Assembly (NCBI GenBank): GCA_030645365.1
Contig: JAUSMB010000074.1
Span: 1 to 49,631 of the forward strand
DNA from: Rugosibacter sp.
Lineage (GTDB): Bacteria; Pseudomonadota; Gammaproteobacteria; Burkholderiales; Rhodocyclaceae
Direction of reading: 5' to 3'
Length of the DNA: 49,631 bases
The translations under genes and the position numbers were made by a program. Below are positions 1 to 9,284 of this stretch, in pieces; within the stretch, counting starts at the first letter, position 1; each line of letters begins with the position of its first letter. A model generated the notes under the pieces. It saw nothing but the letters and a program-made list of their open reading frames with translations. It had not been told where the DNA came from and did no database searches.

Positions 1-315
1 CAGCACGTCAAAACGAACTTTAGCAGATTGGGATTTGCGCTCTGACCGGAACGGATAAAGGCTGCTCCAGTCGCCGCTGGCACTTTAGCAGATTGGGATT
101 TGCGCTCTGACCGGAACATGCCAGCGCCGGTGTAAGCCGACAGTAATACTTTAGCAGATTGGGATTTGCGCTCTGACCGGAACTGCCGCACCTGATCGGC
201 AGGCACGCGGATGACTTTAGCAGATTGGGATTTGCGCTCTGACCGGAACAGAGGAAGCGGGCGGCATCAGCGCGTTAACACTTTAGCAGATTGGGATTTG
301 CGCTCTGACCGGATA
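1..315. CRISPR. CRISPR array (right-hand end; continues beyond the left edge)
   Basis: Five 36-bp direct repeats lie at 17-52, 82-117, 148-183, 214-249 and 280-315. On the + strand each begins ACTTTAGCAG and ends CTGACCGGAAC. The four complete spacers are unique, one of 29 bp and three of 30 bp; 1-16 is part of another spacer. The last repeat (280-315) differs only in its final two bases (TA instead of AC), so the array ends here. The 36/30 geometry is common for type II systems. Read on the minus strand the repeat starts GTTCC and ends TGCTAAAGT, an extended -10-like end that resembles the promoter-bearing end of Neisseria type II-C repeats. I therefore favour minus-strand crRNA and type II-C, but no cas gene is in the window, so type and direction are inference. 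None of the spacers has an obvious match elsewhere in the window. Confidence 0.95.
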
Positions 316-346
316 ACACCAAAGCGCTATGGTAATAGCACCGGAA

Positions 347-374
347 TTACCGTATTGCCAGCGCCGACTTTTCG
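347..374 (-). repeat. Dispersed 28-bp repeat, copy 1 (intergenic)
   Basis: 24 of 28 bases match the copy inside recO, in reverse orientation, including an unbroken CCAGCGCCGACTTTTCG. It lies 31 bp beyond the last CRISPR repeat and before the possible anti-repeat. Confidence 0.8.
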
Positions 375-403
375 GGTGAGTGTTGCATCTTCGCGATGGC
401 CGA

Positions 404-490
404 TTAGCGGATTGATAGAAATAGCTGGCATCGGACAAAGGTGACGGTTCGATTTGTCTCCGTCGGTCGTTTCCAGCCGGGATGGATGCT
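404..490 (+). ncRNA. Possible tracrRNA / anti-repeat (speculative)
   Basis: The stretch 404-436 resembles a degenerate copy of the CRISPR repeat. TTAGCGGATTG matches the repeat's TTAGCAGATTG with one A-to-G change, which would be a G-U wobble against a minus-strand crRNA. After an unmatched middle part, an AGCTGGCATCGGAC block resembles the repeat's CTCTGACCGGAAC end with small indels. Two conserved flanks around a bulge is the layout of a repeat:anti-repeat duplex in type II loci. Downstream, GACGG (448-452) and CCGTC (465-469) could form a stem, followed by a weak T-run near 489. No clear terminator is visible and the 3' end is a guess. An 11-base near-match could arise by chance. Confidence 0.25.
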
Positions 491-597
491 TTTAGGAAAA
501 CTGCATCAACCTTCCTGCTTTCGCAAGAAATTGCTCGGGAGCCGCTACCCGGTGAATTGTGCGGCTGCACACAGAGTGCAACGAGTCTCATCATACG

Positions 598-1140
598 TCA
601 GGGATATTTCTTCTCGCCTGCGGCTCTCCGCCGTATAGCGTGTATCAACCAGTAGCGCCAGCCGATACGCATGATCAGATAGCCCAGTGCGGCGATCAGG
701 CTGGCGAGCAGCACGAGGCCGAGCGCCAGTGGTTTGCCGAGGCCGATCACCCAGTGGGTGAGCGCCGGAATCCAGCCGAGCAAGTCGCCATTCATCGCGG
801 GTGGCGCGGAAAAGTTTGCCGCACCACCGAGTACGGCATGGCCGATTTCGTAGGCCACAAGATACAGCGGGACGATGGTGAAAGGGTTGGTATACAGCGT
901 GCATAACAGCGCGAGTGGCAGGTTGACGCGAAAGATCACGGCACAGATGGCCGCACCCAGCATTTGCAATGGCCCCGGAATCAGGCCGCAAAACAACCCG
1001 GCGGCAACTGCTCCGGCGGCGGAACGGCGATTCAAATGCCACAGACGCGGGTGCAGCAGCGTGTTGGCAAATGGCGCAAACCAGCGGTTGTTGCGAACAA
1101 CATCCGGGTGTGGCAGGAAGCGTTTCAATGAGCGGCGCAT
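598..1140 (-). CDS. DUF2062 family membrane protein
   Basis: This 180-residue protein matches the DUF2062 family. A basic N-terminus (MRRSLKRFLPHP) leads into a region with the family-type phrase GLFCGLIPGPLQMLGA at about residues 48-63. A hydrophobic segment around LALLCTLYTNPFTIVPLYLVAY follows, then a further hydrophobic C-terminal segment. It is predicted to sit in the inner membrane with two to four membrane segments. The biochemical role of the family is not established. The start codon lies 9 bp after the stop of the FAH-family gene on the same strand, so the two are probably co-transcribed. The family assignment is fairly sure; no function can be inferred from the sequence. Confidence 0.85.
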   Translation of the reverse strand: MRRSLKRFLPHPDVVRNNRWFAPFANTLLHPRLWHLNRRSAAGAVAAGLFCGLIPGPLQMLGAAICAVIFRVNLPLALLCTLYTNPFTIVPLYLVAYEIGHAVLGGAANFSAPPAMNGDLLGWIPALTHWVIGLGKPLALGLVLLASLIAALGYLIMRIGWRYWLIHAIRRRAAGEKKYP

Positions 1141-1149
1141 AGTCTGCTT

Positions 1150-1854
1150 CTATGCCGCAACGCTTTGCACGGCGATTTCACCCAGCCCGTCAATCCCGCC
1201 CGATAGCGCGTCGCCCACTACGACGGGGCCGACGCCAGCGGGTGTGCCAGTGAAAATCAAATCGCCCGGCTGCAGTTCAAAGTAACGCGACAAGTGGCTG
1301 ATGGTTTCGGTGACCGACCAGATCATCTGTTCGATGCGACCTTCCTGGCGCAGTTCGCCATTCACCTTGAGCCAGATGCTGCCGGCCTTGGGGTGGCCGA
1401 TGCGGCTGACTGGATACAGCGGGGCAAGCGGTGCGGACTCATCGAATGCCTTGGCCAGTTCCCACGGCTGGCCTTTTTCGCGCAGAGCACTTTGCAAGTC
1501 GCGGCGCGTCATGTCCAAGCCAACGGCATAGCCCCAGATGTGGCCGTGGGCACGTCGCTCGGTGATGTTTTTGCCCGCCTTGCCGATGGCGACGACGAGT
1601 TCGATCTCAGGGTGGTAATTGGTGGTTTCGGGCGGATAGGCCAGCGCGATGGTTTCACCTGCGGGAACAGGAACAACGGCATCCGCAGGTTTGCAGAAAA
1701 AGAAGGGCGGTTCGCGCTCGGGGTTGCCACCCATTTCGCGTGCATGTGCGGCATAGTTGCGACCTACGCAGTAAATGCGATGGACGGGAAACAGATCGTT
1801 GCTGTTGGCAACTAAAACGGTGGAATGCGGTGCGGGAGTGATAACGTAGCTCAT
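1150..1854 (-). CDS. Fumarylacetoacetate hydrolase (FAH) family protein
   Basis: The 234-residue protein carries the FAH fold signatures: [16 protein letters not shown] near the N-terminus, the metal-ligand motif [11 protein letters not shown] (Glu-x-Glu), a later [14 protein letters not shown] acidic ligand region, and the C-terminal [15 protein letters not shown]. The length fits the short single-domain class that includes fumarylpyruvate hydrolases, acylpyruvases and oxaloacetate decarboxylases. These cleave or decarboxylate beta-diketo acids using Mg or Mn. The substrate cannot be read from the sequence, and no catabolic cluster surrounds the gene. It is divergent from comEC across a 75-bp gap and followed by the DUF2062 gene. 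No good ribosome binding site precedes the ATG at 1854, so the exact start is uncertain. Confidence 0.88.
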   Translation of the reverse strand: MSYVITPAPHSTVLVANSNDLFPVHRIYCVGRNYAAHAREMGGNPEREPPFFFCKPADAVVPVPAGETIALAYPPETTNYHPEIELVVAIGKAGKNITERRAHGHIWGYAVGLDMTRRDLQSALREKGQPWELAKAFDESAPLAPLYPVSRIGHPKAGSIWLKVNGELRQEGRIEQMIWSVTETISHLSRYFELQPGDLIFTGTPAGVGPVVVGDALSGGIDGLGEIAVQSVAA

Positions 1855-1929
1855 GGATTGATTGCGATGGGCTGGATTGTGGATGCTTATGATTATGCAG
1901 AATTGTGTTGACCTGCGGCGGGTTTTTTA

Positions 1930-4401
1930 ATGCGCGTGTTTGTGCTGGCTTTTGCCGTTGGCGTCTGGCTCGTGCAGCAACAGGCGGAACTTGTCGCCTG
2001 GCCTTGGTTGGTAGCTGGCAGCGGTGTGGCGTTGTTGGTGCTATTGAGCATGATCTTGCTCAAAAAGTCGGCGCTGATGACACGGCGTCTGGCGCGCGGG
2101 TTTGCGATGATGACGGCGCTGCTGATCGCGGGGTTTGCGCTGGGCTTCCTTTGGGCATCGGCATTTGGCTACTGGCGTCTGGCTGAGGAATTACCAGCGG
2201 CGAATGAGGGACAGGATATTCAAGTTGTTGGCGTGGTCAGGGCATTACCGCAGACAATCGAGCGCGGTGTGCGTTTTGAGTTCGATGTGGAGCAGGCCAC
2301 TGCGCGTGTGCCATCTCATATTTCGCTAGCCTGGTATCGCGGGCGAGCGGAGGACGAGACAGCGGAGATTCAAGAGTTGCCGCTACACGCGGGTGAGCGC
2401 TGGCGCTTCACAGTGCGCTTGAAGCGGCCGCATGGCAACGTGAATCCGCAGGGGTTTGACTACGAGGGCTGGCTGTTCGAGCGCGGCATACGCGCAACCG
2501 GCTATGTGCGCCCGCCATATCAAATGAGCGCAACACGTCTGGATACAGCCGTCTGGCGACCGGGTTATGCCGTCGAGATGCTACGTGAACGCATACGCGA
2601 ACGCATGCAAAACGCACTGCCCATTCCGCCGAATGGAATAAATACAGCGGGCATTCTCATTGCATTGGCGATTGGCGACCAGCAGGCGATTGCTCCGCCG
2701 CTATGGCAGCAATTCGCTAAAACAGGTGTCACTCATCTGATGAGCATTTCGGGCCTACATGTGACCATGTTTGCGGGATTGTTTTATTTTTTGGTTGGCT
2801 GGTTGTGGCGGCGATCGGCTGTTTTGCCTTTGCATTTACCCGCACAAAAGGCAGCGGCGCTGGGTGGTTTTGTTGCGGCTTTGGCCTACAGCCTGCTGGC
2901 CGGATTTGCTGTGCCCGCGCAGCGCACGCTTTACATGCTGGGCGTGGTGGCACTGGCGCGTTTGCTTAACCGTGAAGTGGCGGCCTCGCGCGTGCTGGCG
3001 CTGGCCTTGCTGGTGGTGTTGATTCTCGACCCGTGGGCGGTGCTGGCGGCTGGTTTTTGGTTGTCGTTCGGCGCAGTGGCCTTGCTGTTTTATATCGGCA
3101 GCGGACGATTAGGCACGGCGCATTGGCTGGCGGAATGGGGCCGTGCGCAATGGGCGGTAACGCTGGGCATGCTGCCTGCGCTGCTCGCCTTGTTTCAGCA
3201 GTTTTCGCTGGTCTCGCCCCTGGCGAATGCCGTGGCGATTCCGCTGGTGAGTTTTGTCATCACGCCGTTGGCGCTGGCCGGTGTGCTGCCGTTTCTCGAT
3301 CCGTTGTTGTGGCTGGCGAATTTCATGACCACGGGATTGATGAGTTTTATCGCATGGCTGGCGGCGTTGCCGTTGTCCACTTGGCAGCAGGCTACACCGC
3401 CGTGGTGGTCGGTTTTGCTGGCGTTGGGTGGCGGAGCTTGGTTATTGTTGCCGCGTGGTTTTCCGGCGCGTTGGCTGGGTTTGCTGGCTTTTTTGCCGCT
3501 GCTGACCATCACGCCGCTGCGGCCGTTGCCAGGCGAGGCCGACGTGGTGGTGCTGGATGTCGGACAAGGGCTGGCGATTCATGTGCAAACGGCAACGCAT
3601 GATTTGCTGTTTGATACCGGCCCGAAGTTTTCGGCCGAAGCAGATAGTGGCAACCGCATCATCGTCCCGTATTTGCGCGCGATGGGGGTGCGGCAGCTAG
3701 ATGAGCTGATTGTCAGCCATGCCGATAATGATCATGCAGGCGGGGCACAATCGGTACTGGAAAATATTCCTGTCAATCTGCTGCGGGCGTCGTTGCCTGC
3801 TGCGCATCCGTTGTGGAATCAATCATTGCCAAATCATGGGTTGGCCAATGCGCCTTGTCGTGCAGGGGATGCTTGGGATTGGGATGGCGTGCACTTCTTG
3901 ATTCTGCATCCGGCAGCCCCGGCAGTGGCAACCGAGGCAATAAAAAGCAACGCGGTGTCGTGTGTGCTGGCAATCGATGCGTATGGGCGGCGCTTGCTGA
4001 TTACATCCGATATCGAGGCTGCTCAAGAGTTGGCGCTGGTGATACGCCACGAAGCAAGTATTCCTGGGGTGCAGCGTGTGGAGGGAAACAAAGCAACAGG
4101 CCTTGCTGCGGAGGTGTTGATCGTGCCGCATCATGGCAGCCGCACCTCGTCGACGGATGCTTTCATTGCCGCCGTCGGTGCAAAAGAAGTGATATTTCCC
4201 GTGGGCTACCGCAACCGGTTCGGGCATCCCAAACCCGATGTGGTGGCGCGCTATGAGCAGAGCGGCGCACATCTGCAGCGCACGGATGTAGCCGGTGCGG
4301 TGAGCGTGCATCTTGGGGCGACTGGCATACGGATCGAGCATGCGCGCGCTGCGCGGCGACGGTATTGGCAATCCATGCCAAGCACAGCAGCAACTGAATG
4401 A
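1930..4401 (+). CDS. comEC: DNA internalization-related competence protein ComEC/Rec2
   Basis: The 823-residue protein has the full ComEC layout. An N-terminal membrane segment and DUF4131/OB-like region spans about residues 1-190. The polytopic Competence domain covers about 220-510 and includes GVTHLMSISGLHVTMFAGL. A C-terminal metallo-beta-lactamase-like domain runs from about 535, with HADNDH at residues 597-602 and a VPHHGS motif at 732-737. ComEC forms the inner-membrane channel that takes single-stranded DNA into the cytoplasm during natural transformation, so the gene suggests competence. Two copies of the dispersed repeat lie inside it: 2061-2088, encoding KKSALMTRR, and a weaker one at 4023-4050. 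The start is taken as ATG 1930, but no convincing ribosome binding site precedes it. Confidence 0.95.
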   Translation: MRVFVLAFAVGVWLVQQQAELVAWPWLVAGSGVALLVLLSMILLKKSALMTRRLARGFAMMTALLIAGFALGFLWASAFGYWRLAEELPAANEGQDIQVVGVVRALPQTIERGVRFEFDVEQATARVPSHISLAWYRGRAEDETAEIQELPLHAGERWRFTVRLKRPHGNVNPQGFDYEGWLFERGIRATGYVRPPYQMSATRLDTAVWRPGYAVEMLRERIRERMQNALPIPPNGINTAGILIALAIGDQQAIAPPLWQQFAKTGVTHLMSISGLHVTMFAGLFYFLVGWLWRRSAVLPLHLPAQKAAALGGFVAALAYSLLAGFAVPAQRTLYMLGVVALARLLNREVAASRVLALALLVVLILDPWAVLAAGFWLSFGAVALLFYIGSGRLGTAHWLAEWGRAQWAVTLGMLPALLALFQQFSLVSPLANAVAIPLVSFVITPLALAGVLPFLDPLLWLANFMTTGLMSFIAWLAALPLSTWQQATPPWWSVLLALGGGAWLLLPRGFPARWLGLLAFLPLLTITPLRPLPGEADVVVLDVGQGLAIHVQTATHDLLFDTGPKFSAEADSGNRIIVPYLRAMGVRQLDELIVSHADNDHAGGAQSVLENIPVNLLRASLPAAHPLWNQSLPNHGLANAPCRAGDAWDWDGVHFLILHPAAPAVATEAIKSNAVSCVLAIDAYGRRLLITSDIEAAQELALVIRHEASIPGVQRVEGNKATGLAAEVLIVPHHGSRTSSTDAFIAAVGAKEVIFPVGYRNRFGHPKPDVVARYEQSGAHLQRTDVAGAVSVHLGATGIRIEHARAARRRYWQSMPSTAATE
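2061..2088 (+). repeat. Dispersed 28-bp repeat, copy 2 (inside comEC)
   Basis: 24 of 28 bases match the recO copy, including an unbroken AAAAGTCGGCGCTG. It is read in the frame that gives KKSALMTRR, near residues 45-53 of ComEC between hydrophobic segments. Confidence 0.75.
4023..4050 (+). repeat. Dispersed repeat, copy 3 (degenerate, inside comEC)
   Basis: 21 of 28 bases match, with a contiguous core GGCGCTGGTGATACG. It is read as ELALVIRHE in the metallo-beta-lactamase-like domain, the same frame as the purL copy. It could be chance similarity within coding sequence. Confidence 0.4.
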
Positions 4402-4608
4402 CGTGATTTGTCAGACCATCGACAGGCAGTTTCAGGCTTGACATGAAACAGGAATCTCCATTCTTGGCATGCGGCTGGTGGTGCCCGAGCTTTTTACGCA
4501 TTTCGGATACACTCGTCCAGCATGCTTGGTGACTGTCCGCAGTTGTTTTGGATAGCCTGGGACTAAAGCGGGGCGTGTCTTTTAAATTAACTTAAGGGGA
4601 GTAAATAA

Positions 4609-5031
4609 ATGATTATTGCCGTGCTATGTATTGCGTTATTGGGTTTTCTGGTGATTGGTCTTGGCTTCGTTGTTTCGATGACGCGCGGGTCAACCAAAAC
4701 CATGTATGGATATAACATCGACCCGGCTGACCGGTTATACAAGGCGGTTCGTGCGCATGGCAACACCACGGAATATGTGCCGATGATTGCTGTGCTGATT
4801 TTGACGCTGGGCATGCTTAACCCTGCCCCGTGGATGATGTGGTGCATGGGCCTGGTTACCTTGTCACGCTATATCTTCGTGTTTGGCATTGTTTTGCCGC
4901 CTACCATGGCGCAGCCGAGTAAATTGCGTTTTATCGGCTCTTTGGGCACTTACTTGTTCGGTATTGCGCTTTGTATCGCGCTATTAATGAAGGTTTACCC
5001 GGTCTTGATGGCATTACAACAGGCTCAGTAG
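4609..5031 (+). CDS. MAPEG family membrane protein
   Basis: This 140-residue, four-helix membrane protein belongs to the MAPEG family (eicosanoid and glutathione metabolism relatives). The family pattern is visible in YKAVRAHGNTTEYVPMIAV at about residues 45-63, which carries the RAxxNxxE-like signature, and in the later SRYIFVFGIV. Bacterial MAPEG proteins may have glutathione-dependent transferase or peroxidase activity, but the role is rarely known. A good ribosome binding site (AAGGGGA, about 4595-4601) precedes the ATG. The gene stands alone between comEC and purL, with about 200 bp upstream in which I see no clear promoter. Confidence 0.88.
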   Translation: MIIAVLCIALLGFLVIGLGFVVSMTRGSTKTMYGYNIDPADRLYKAVRAHGNTTEYVPMIAVLILTLGMLNPAPWMMWCMGLVTLSRYIFVFGIVLPPTMAQPSKLRFIGSLGTYLFGIALCIALLMKVYPVLMALQQAQ

Positions 5032-5151
5032 TTCTGAGCGTGCGATTCATTCGCTAAAAATCAGGTTTTCTGATGGATTGAACAGGGAGGCGAAGATGCC
5101 ATGCAGGCTATAATTTGCTTCCCTGATTTTTCCTGACACTTTGTTCCTGCC

Positions 5152-8100
5152 ATGGCTGAATTCCTTGCGCTGCGCGGCAATGCCGCTTTTTCGGCTTCTC
5201 GACTTGCCCGTTTGCAGCAGTCTTTAAAGAAGGTTAGCCCCAAGCTCACTTTAGCGGCAGAGCACTGGTATTTCATTCTTCTTTCGTCCCCACTGGATGT
5301 TGCTGAAACAGCACGCTTGAAAGATCTGCTGGGTATTAGCGGGGTGACGCAAGAACAAGGGCACGTCGCGAGTGAGTTACAGCTGGTTACCCCTCGTCTT
5401 GGCACCATTTCACCGTGGAGCACGAAGGCGACTGACATCGCACGGAACTGCGGTTTTTTTCAAGTGCAGCGTATAGAGCGCGGCACGGCGTTTTATGTTG
5501 GCGGGGTGAACGATGAAAAATTATGCGAAGCGGTATCCAGCCGGACGGCGCTGGCGATACGCTCCGAAGGAAGTACCCTTGCGGTACGGCGCGGTCTGCA
5601 TGATCGGATGACGGAATCCGTCCTGGCGACGCTGGAAGAAGCGCGAGCGCTGTTCGAGCAGATTCCACCACAACCGCTCACGATCATTGACACGCTCACC
5701 GGTGGCCGGGATGCGCTAGTGGCCGCCAATTCATCCCTCGGCTTGGCCTTGTCCGAGGATGAAATCGAGTATTTGCTGGATAACTTTGCCAAGCTGGGTC
5801 GCAATCCAACCGATGTTGAGCTGATGATGTTTGCTCAGGCAAATTCCGAGCATTGCCGACACAAGATTTTTAATGCGACATGGACGGTGGATGGCGAGGT
5901 GCAGCCGTTGTCTCTCTTTGGCATGATTCGCGAAACACACAAGGCCAATCCTGCGGGCACAATCGTGGCGTATTCCGATAATGCTGCCATTCTTGAAGGG
6001 ACATCCATTCGCCGTTTCATGCCGCAAACCGATGGCAGCTATATCTGGCGCGAAGATATGACGCATTTTCTGGTCAAGGTAGAGACGCATAATCACCCCA
6101 CAGCCATTTCGCCTTTTCCTGGCGCTGCCACTGGCTCGGGTGGTGAAATTCGTGATGAAGGTGCGACCGGTCGCGGCTCAAAACCGAAGGCGGGGCTGGC
6201 AGGTTTTTCGGTATCCGATTTACGCATACCCGGCTATAACCAGCCATGGGAATCTGTTTATGGCAAACCGGATCGCATTGCCTCGGCACTGGATATCATG
6301 ATCGAAGGCCCGCTGGGTGCAGCCGCCTTTAATAATGAATTCGGCAGGCCCAATCTGGCCGGGTATTTCCGCACGTTCGAGCAACAATTTGGCGACGAGG
6401 TACGCGGCTATCACAAGCCCATCATGCTGGCCGGCGGCGTAGGCAATATTGCTGATCGGGATGCGTTCAAAATTCAGTTTCCGGCGGGCACTTTGCTCAT
6501 TCAACTCGGCGGCCCGGGCATGTTGATAGGGCTGGGTGGCGGGGCGGCATCGTCCATGGCGACCGGCAGCAACTCGGCGGATCTTGATTTTGCTTCTGTA
6601 CAGCGGGGCAACCCCGAAATGCAGCGACGCGCACAGGAAGTCATCGATCGATGCTGGCAAATGGGTGAAGACAATCCTGTATTAGCTATCCATGACGTGG
6701 GCGCAGGGGGCTTATCCAATGCACTGCCGGAGCTGGCGCATGATGCCGGCTGTGGTGCAATATTTGATCTGCGCGCGGTGCAAATTGAAGCGCCGGGCAT
6801 GAGCCCGCGCGAAATCTGGAGCAATGAAGCGCAAGAGCGTTATGTGCTGGCCGTGGCACCGGCGCGGCTGGATGAGTTCCGCGCGATGTGTGAACGTGAG
6901 CGCTGCCCGTTTGCCGTGCTGGGCGTGGCCACCAAGGATGGCCATCTGGCCGTGACAGATGCGCATTTTAATAATCGCCCTGTGGATATGCCGTTGGAAG
7001 TATTGCTCGGCAAGCCCCCGCGCATGCATCGCGAGGCTAGCCGTCATGTGGTGCATATGCCCGCTCTGGATCTGGCAGCGATTGATCTGGCGGAAGCCGC
7101 ATACCGCGTATTGCGCTTGCCCAGCGTGGCCTCGAAAAACTTTTTAATCACTATTGGCGATCGCTCAGTCGGTGGGATGACCGCTCGCGACCAGATGGTG
7201 GGGCCGTGGCAAGTGCCCGTGGCTGATGTGGCTGTCACCGTTATGGGCTATGACACCTGCCGTGGTGAGTGCTTTGCCTTGGGCGAACGCACGCCGTTGG
7301 CTTTGCTGGATGGCCCGGCCTCCGGGCGCATGGCGATTGGCGAGGCAATAACGAATCTGGCCGCTGCCGATGTGGGCGATATTTCACGCATCAAATTGTC
7401 AGCCAACTGGATGGCGGCTGCGGGTCATGGGCATGAAGATGCGGTGCTGTTCGATACAGTCAAGGCGGTCGCACTCGATTTTTGTCCGGCGCTGGGGGTA
7501 GCTATTCCGGTAGGCAAGGATTCCTTATCCATGCGCACGCAGTGGACAGTGACCGAAGAGGCAACGAGTGCGGACAAGACCGGTGAGCTAAAACAAGTTG
7601 TCTCGCCAGTGTCATTAATCATTACAGCATTCGCACCGGTGGAAGATGTTCGTCGCACCTTGACGCCTGAGTTGCGGCGTGATGCCGAGGTGGGTGAAAC
7701 AGAGCTGTTGCTGATTGATTTGGGCGAGGGGCGCAACCGGCTGGGAGGCTCTGCCTTGGCGCAAGTTTATGGCGTCAGCGGCGATGTGGCACCGGATGTT
7801 GATCCTGGCTTGCTCAAGGCATTTTTCAATGCAATTCAAAAGCTTAACCGTGACGGAAAAATTCTGGCCTATCACGATCGATCCGATGGCGGCTTGTGGA
7901 CGACCATTTGCGAGATGAGCTTTGCTTCGCATGTCGGTGTCTCGCTCAACAGCGATGCGCTGTGTTTTGACGCGTTGATGAACGATGTCGATGGCATGGA
8001 GCGCCGACCGGATATGCTGACTGGCCGGACGCAGGATAAGTTATTGACGGCCTTGTTTACCGAGGAACTCGGTGCTGTGCTGCAGATTCGCCATGCGGAT

Positions 8101-9231
8101 CGCTCGGCGGTCATGGCTGTTCTGCGTGAAGCGGGGCTGGGTCGGGTAGTGCATTTCATCGGGCATACGAATACGCAGGACGAAGTGCGCATCTGGCGCA
8201 ATGCCAAGCGCGTGTTTTCTGCGCCACGCCATGAACTGCAGCGCGTGTGGAGCGAGGTGAGTTTCCAGATTGCGCAATTGCGTGATGATGCGGTGTGCGC
8301 GGAAGAAGAGTTTTCTGCTCTGCTGGATCGTGAGAATCCGGGTTTGTCAGCGAAGGTGGCGTTTGAGCTTGAGTCGCCCTTTATCGCAACCGGGGCTCGC
8401 CCCAAAATAGCGATTTTGCGTGAGCAAGGCATCAATGGACATGTGGAAATGGCCGCAGCCTTTGATCGTGCAGGATTTGCGGCAATTGACGTGCATATGT
8501 CGGATTTACAGGCGAGGCGCATCAAGTTGGCCGATTTCAAGGGCTTGGTTGCGTGTGGTGGATTCTCGTATGGTGATGTGCTTGGCGCGGGGCAGGGCTG
8601 GGCCAAGTCGATTTTGTTCAATAACCAGTTGCATGATGAGTTTGCAGCATTTTTTGCGCTTACTGACAGCTTTTCCCTGGGCGTGTGCAATGGATGCCAG
8701 ATGATGGCGCATCTGGCACCGATTATTCCCGGCGCTGAAAACTGGCCAACTTTTCAGCGCAACCGCAGTGAGCAGTTTGAGGCGCGCCTGGTCATGGTGG
8801 AAGTTCCCCCATCGCCTTCGATTTTTCTTGCGGGCATGGCGGGTTCCCAATTACCTGTGGTGATTTCGCATGGCGAAGGACGCGCCGTGTATGACGATAA
8901 TAAAACGTCGGAAAAGTCGGCGCTGGTGAAACAGCTGCGCAACAAGGCGGTCGAGCTAGAAACGCTCTCCTCGCCATTGCGGATGGCACTACGGTACATT
9001 GATAACCGTGGCGCGGTGGCGTCCACCTATCCGTTTAATCCGAACGGCTCGCCTAACGGCTTAGCCGGGGTAACTACGGTAGATGGCCGCGTGACGATCA
9101 TGATGCCGCACCCGGAAAGGGTTGTTCGTGCCGCACAGATGTCATGGCATCCGCGTGACTGGGAAGCGCGCTATGCAGGGGCTTCGCCGTGGATGAATTT
9201 ATTTTTCAACGCGCGTCGCTGGCTGAAATAA
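5152..9231 (+). CDS. purL: Phosphoribosylformylglycinamidine synthase (FGAR amidotransferase)
   Basis: This is the large single-chain PurL (1359 residues), which converts FGAR, ATP and glutamine to FGAM in the fourth step of purine synthesis. The N-terminal PurS-like domain is followed by two AIRS-like halves, with [29 protein letters not shown] and [20 protein letters not shown] clearly visible. The C-terminal glutamine amidotransferase domain has [18 protein letters not shown], the nucleophile in GVCNGCQMM (Cys1179) and the PHPERV dyad (His1320, Glu1322). It is somewhat longer than the roughly 1295-residue E. coli enzyme. A dispersed-repeat copy at 8910-8937 lies in the amidotransferase domain and encodes EKSALVKQL. 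The gene is monocistronic and converges on the MFS gene, with a shared terminator hairpin between them. Confidence 0.98.
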   Translation: MAEFLALRGNAAFSASRLARLQQSLKKVSPKLTLAAEHWYFILLSSPLDVAETARLKDLLGISGVTQEQGHVASELQLVTPRLGTISPWSTKATDIARNCGFFQVQRIERGTAFYVGGVNDEKLCEAVSSRTALAIRSEGSTLAVRRGLHDRMTESVLATLEEARALFEQIPPQPLTIIDTLTGGRDALVAANSSLGLALSEDEIEYLLDNFAKLGRNPTDVELMMFAQANSEHCRHKIFNATWTVDGEVQPLSLFGMIRETHKANPAGTIVAYSDNAAILEGTSIRRFMPQTDGSYIWREDMTHFLVKVETHNHPTAISPFPGAATGSGGEIRDEGATGRGSKPKAGLAGFSVSDLRIPGYNQPWESVYGKPDRIASALDIMIEGPLGAAAFNNEFGRPNLAGYFRTFEQQFGDEVRGYHKPIMLAGGVGNIADRDAFKIQFPAGTLLIQLGGPGMLIGLGGGAASSMATGSNSADLDFASVQRGNPEMQRRAQEVIDRCWQMGEDNPVLAIHDVGAGGLSNALPELAHDAGCGAIFDLRAVQIEAPGMSPREIWSNEAQERYVLAVAPARLDEFRAMCERERCPFAVLGVATKDGHLAVTDAHFNNRPVDMPLEVLLGKPPRMHREASRHVVHMPALDLAAIDLAEAAYRVLRLPSVASKNFLITIGDRSVGGMTARDQMVGPWQVPVADVAVTVMGYDTCRGECFALGERTPLALLDGPASGRMAIGEAITNLAAADVGDISRIKLSANWMAAAGHGHEDAVLFDTVKAVALDFCPALGVAIPVGKDSLSMRTQWTVTEEATSADKTGELKQVVSPVSLIITAFAPVEDVRRTLTPELRRDAEVGETELLLIDLGEGRNRLGGSALAQVYGVSGDVAPDVDPGLLKAFFNAIQKLNRDGKILAYHDRSDGGLWTTICEMSFASHVGVSLNSDALCFDALMNDVDGMERRPDMLTGRTQDKLLTALFTEELGAVLQIRHADRSAVMAVLREAGLGRVVHFIGHTNTQDEVRIWRNAKRVFSAPRHELQRVWSEVSFQIAQLRDDAVCAEEEFSALLDRENPGLSAKVAFELESPFIATGARPKIAILREQGINGHVEMAAAFDRAGFAAIDVHMSDLQARRIKLADFKGLVACGGFSYGDVLGAGQGWAKSILFNNQLHDEFAAFFALTDSFSLGVCNGCQMMAHLAPIIPGAENWPTFQRNRSEQFEARLVMVEVPPSPSIFLAGMAGSQLPVVISHGEGRAVYDDNKTSEKSALVKQLRNKAVELETLSSPLRMALRYIDNRGAVASTYPFNPNGSPNGLAGVTTVDGRVTIMMPHPERVVRAAQMSWHPRDWEARYAGASPWMNLFFNARRWLK
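8910..8937 (+). repeat. Dispersed 28-bp repeat, copy 4 (inside purL)
   Basis: 23 of 28 bases match, with an unbroken GAAAAGTCGGCGCTGGTGA. It is read as SEKSALVKQ in the glutamine amidotransferase domain of PurL, a different frame from the recO copy. Confidence 0.7.
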
Positions 9232-9249
9232 TTCGCTAATACGCGGCAG

Positions 9250-9284
9250 AAAAAGCGTCAAGCGGCTGTCGCTTGTCGCTTTTT
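9250..9284. terminator. Bidirectional terminator between purL and the MFS gene
   Basis: AAAAAGCG (9250-9257) pairs perfectly with CGCTTTTT (9277-9284), and an inner AAGCG/CGCTT stem lengthens the hairpin. Runs of A and T at the two ends allow termination in both directions. The right half includes the last codons of the minus-strand MFS gene. Confidence 0.8.

Noticed and set aside
211..444. Open frame across the CRISPR array with the repeated peptide TLADWDLRSDR
   Set aside because: It is a translation of CRISPR repeats and spacers, not a tandem-repeat protein.
3033..3602. 189-codon open frame inside comEC in another frame
   Set aside because: Glycine/alanine-rich shadow frame caused by the GC-rich membrane region of ComEC.
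4437..4470. TTGACA at 4438 as a promoter for the MAPEG gene
   Set aside because: No -10 hexamer at a fitting distance was found.
7872..8690. 272-codon open frame on the minus strand
   Set aside because: It lies entirely within purL, has no family features and is a shadow of that strongly conserved gene.
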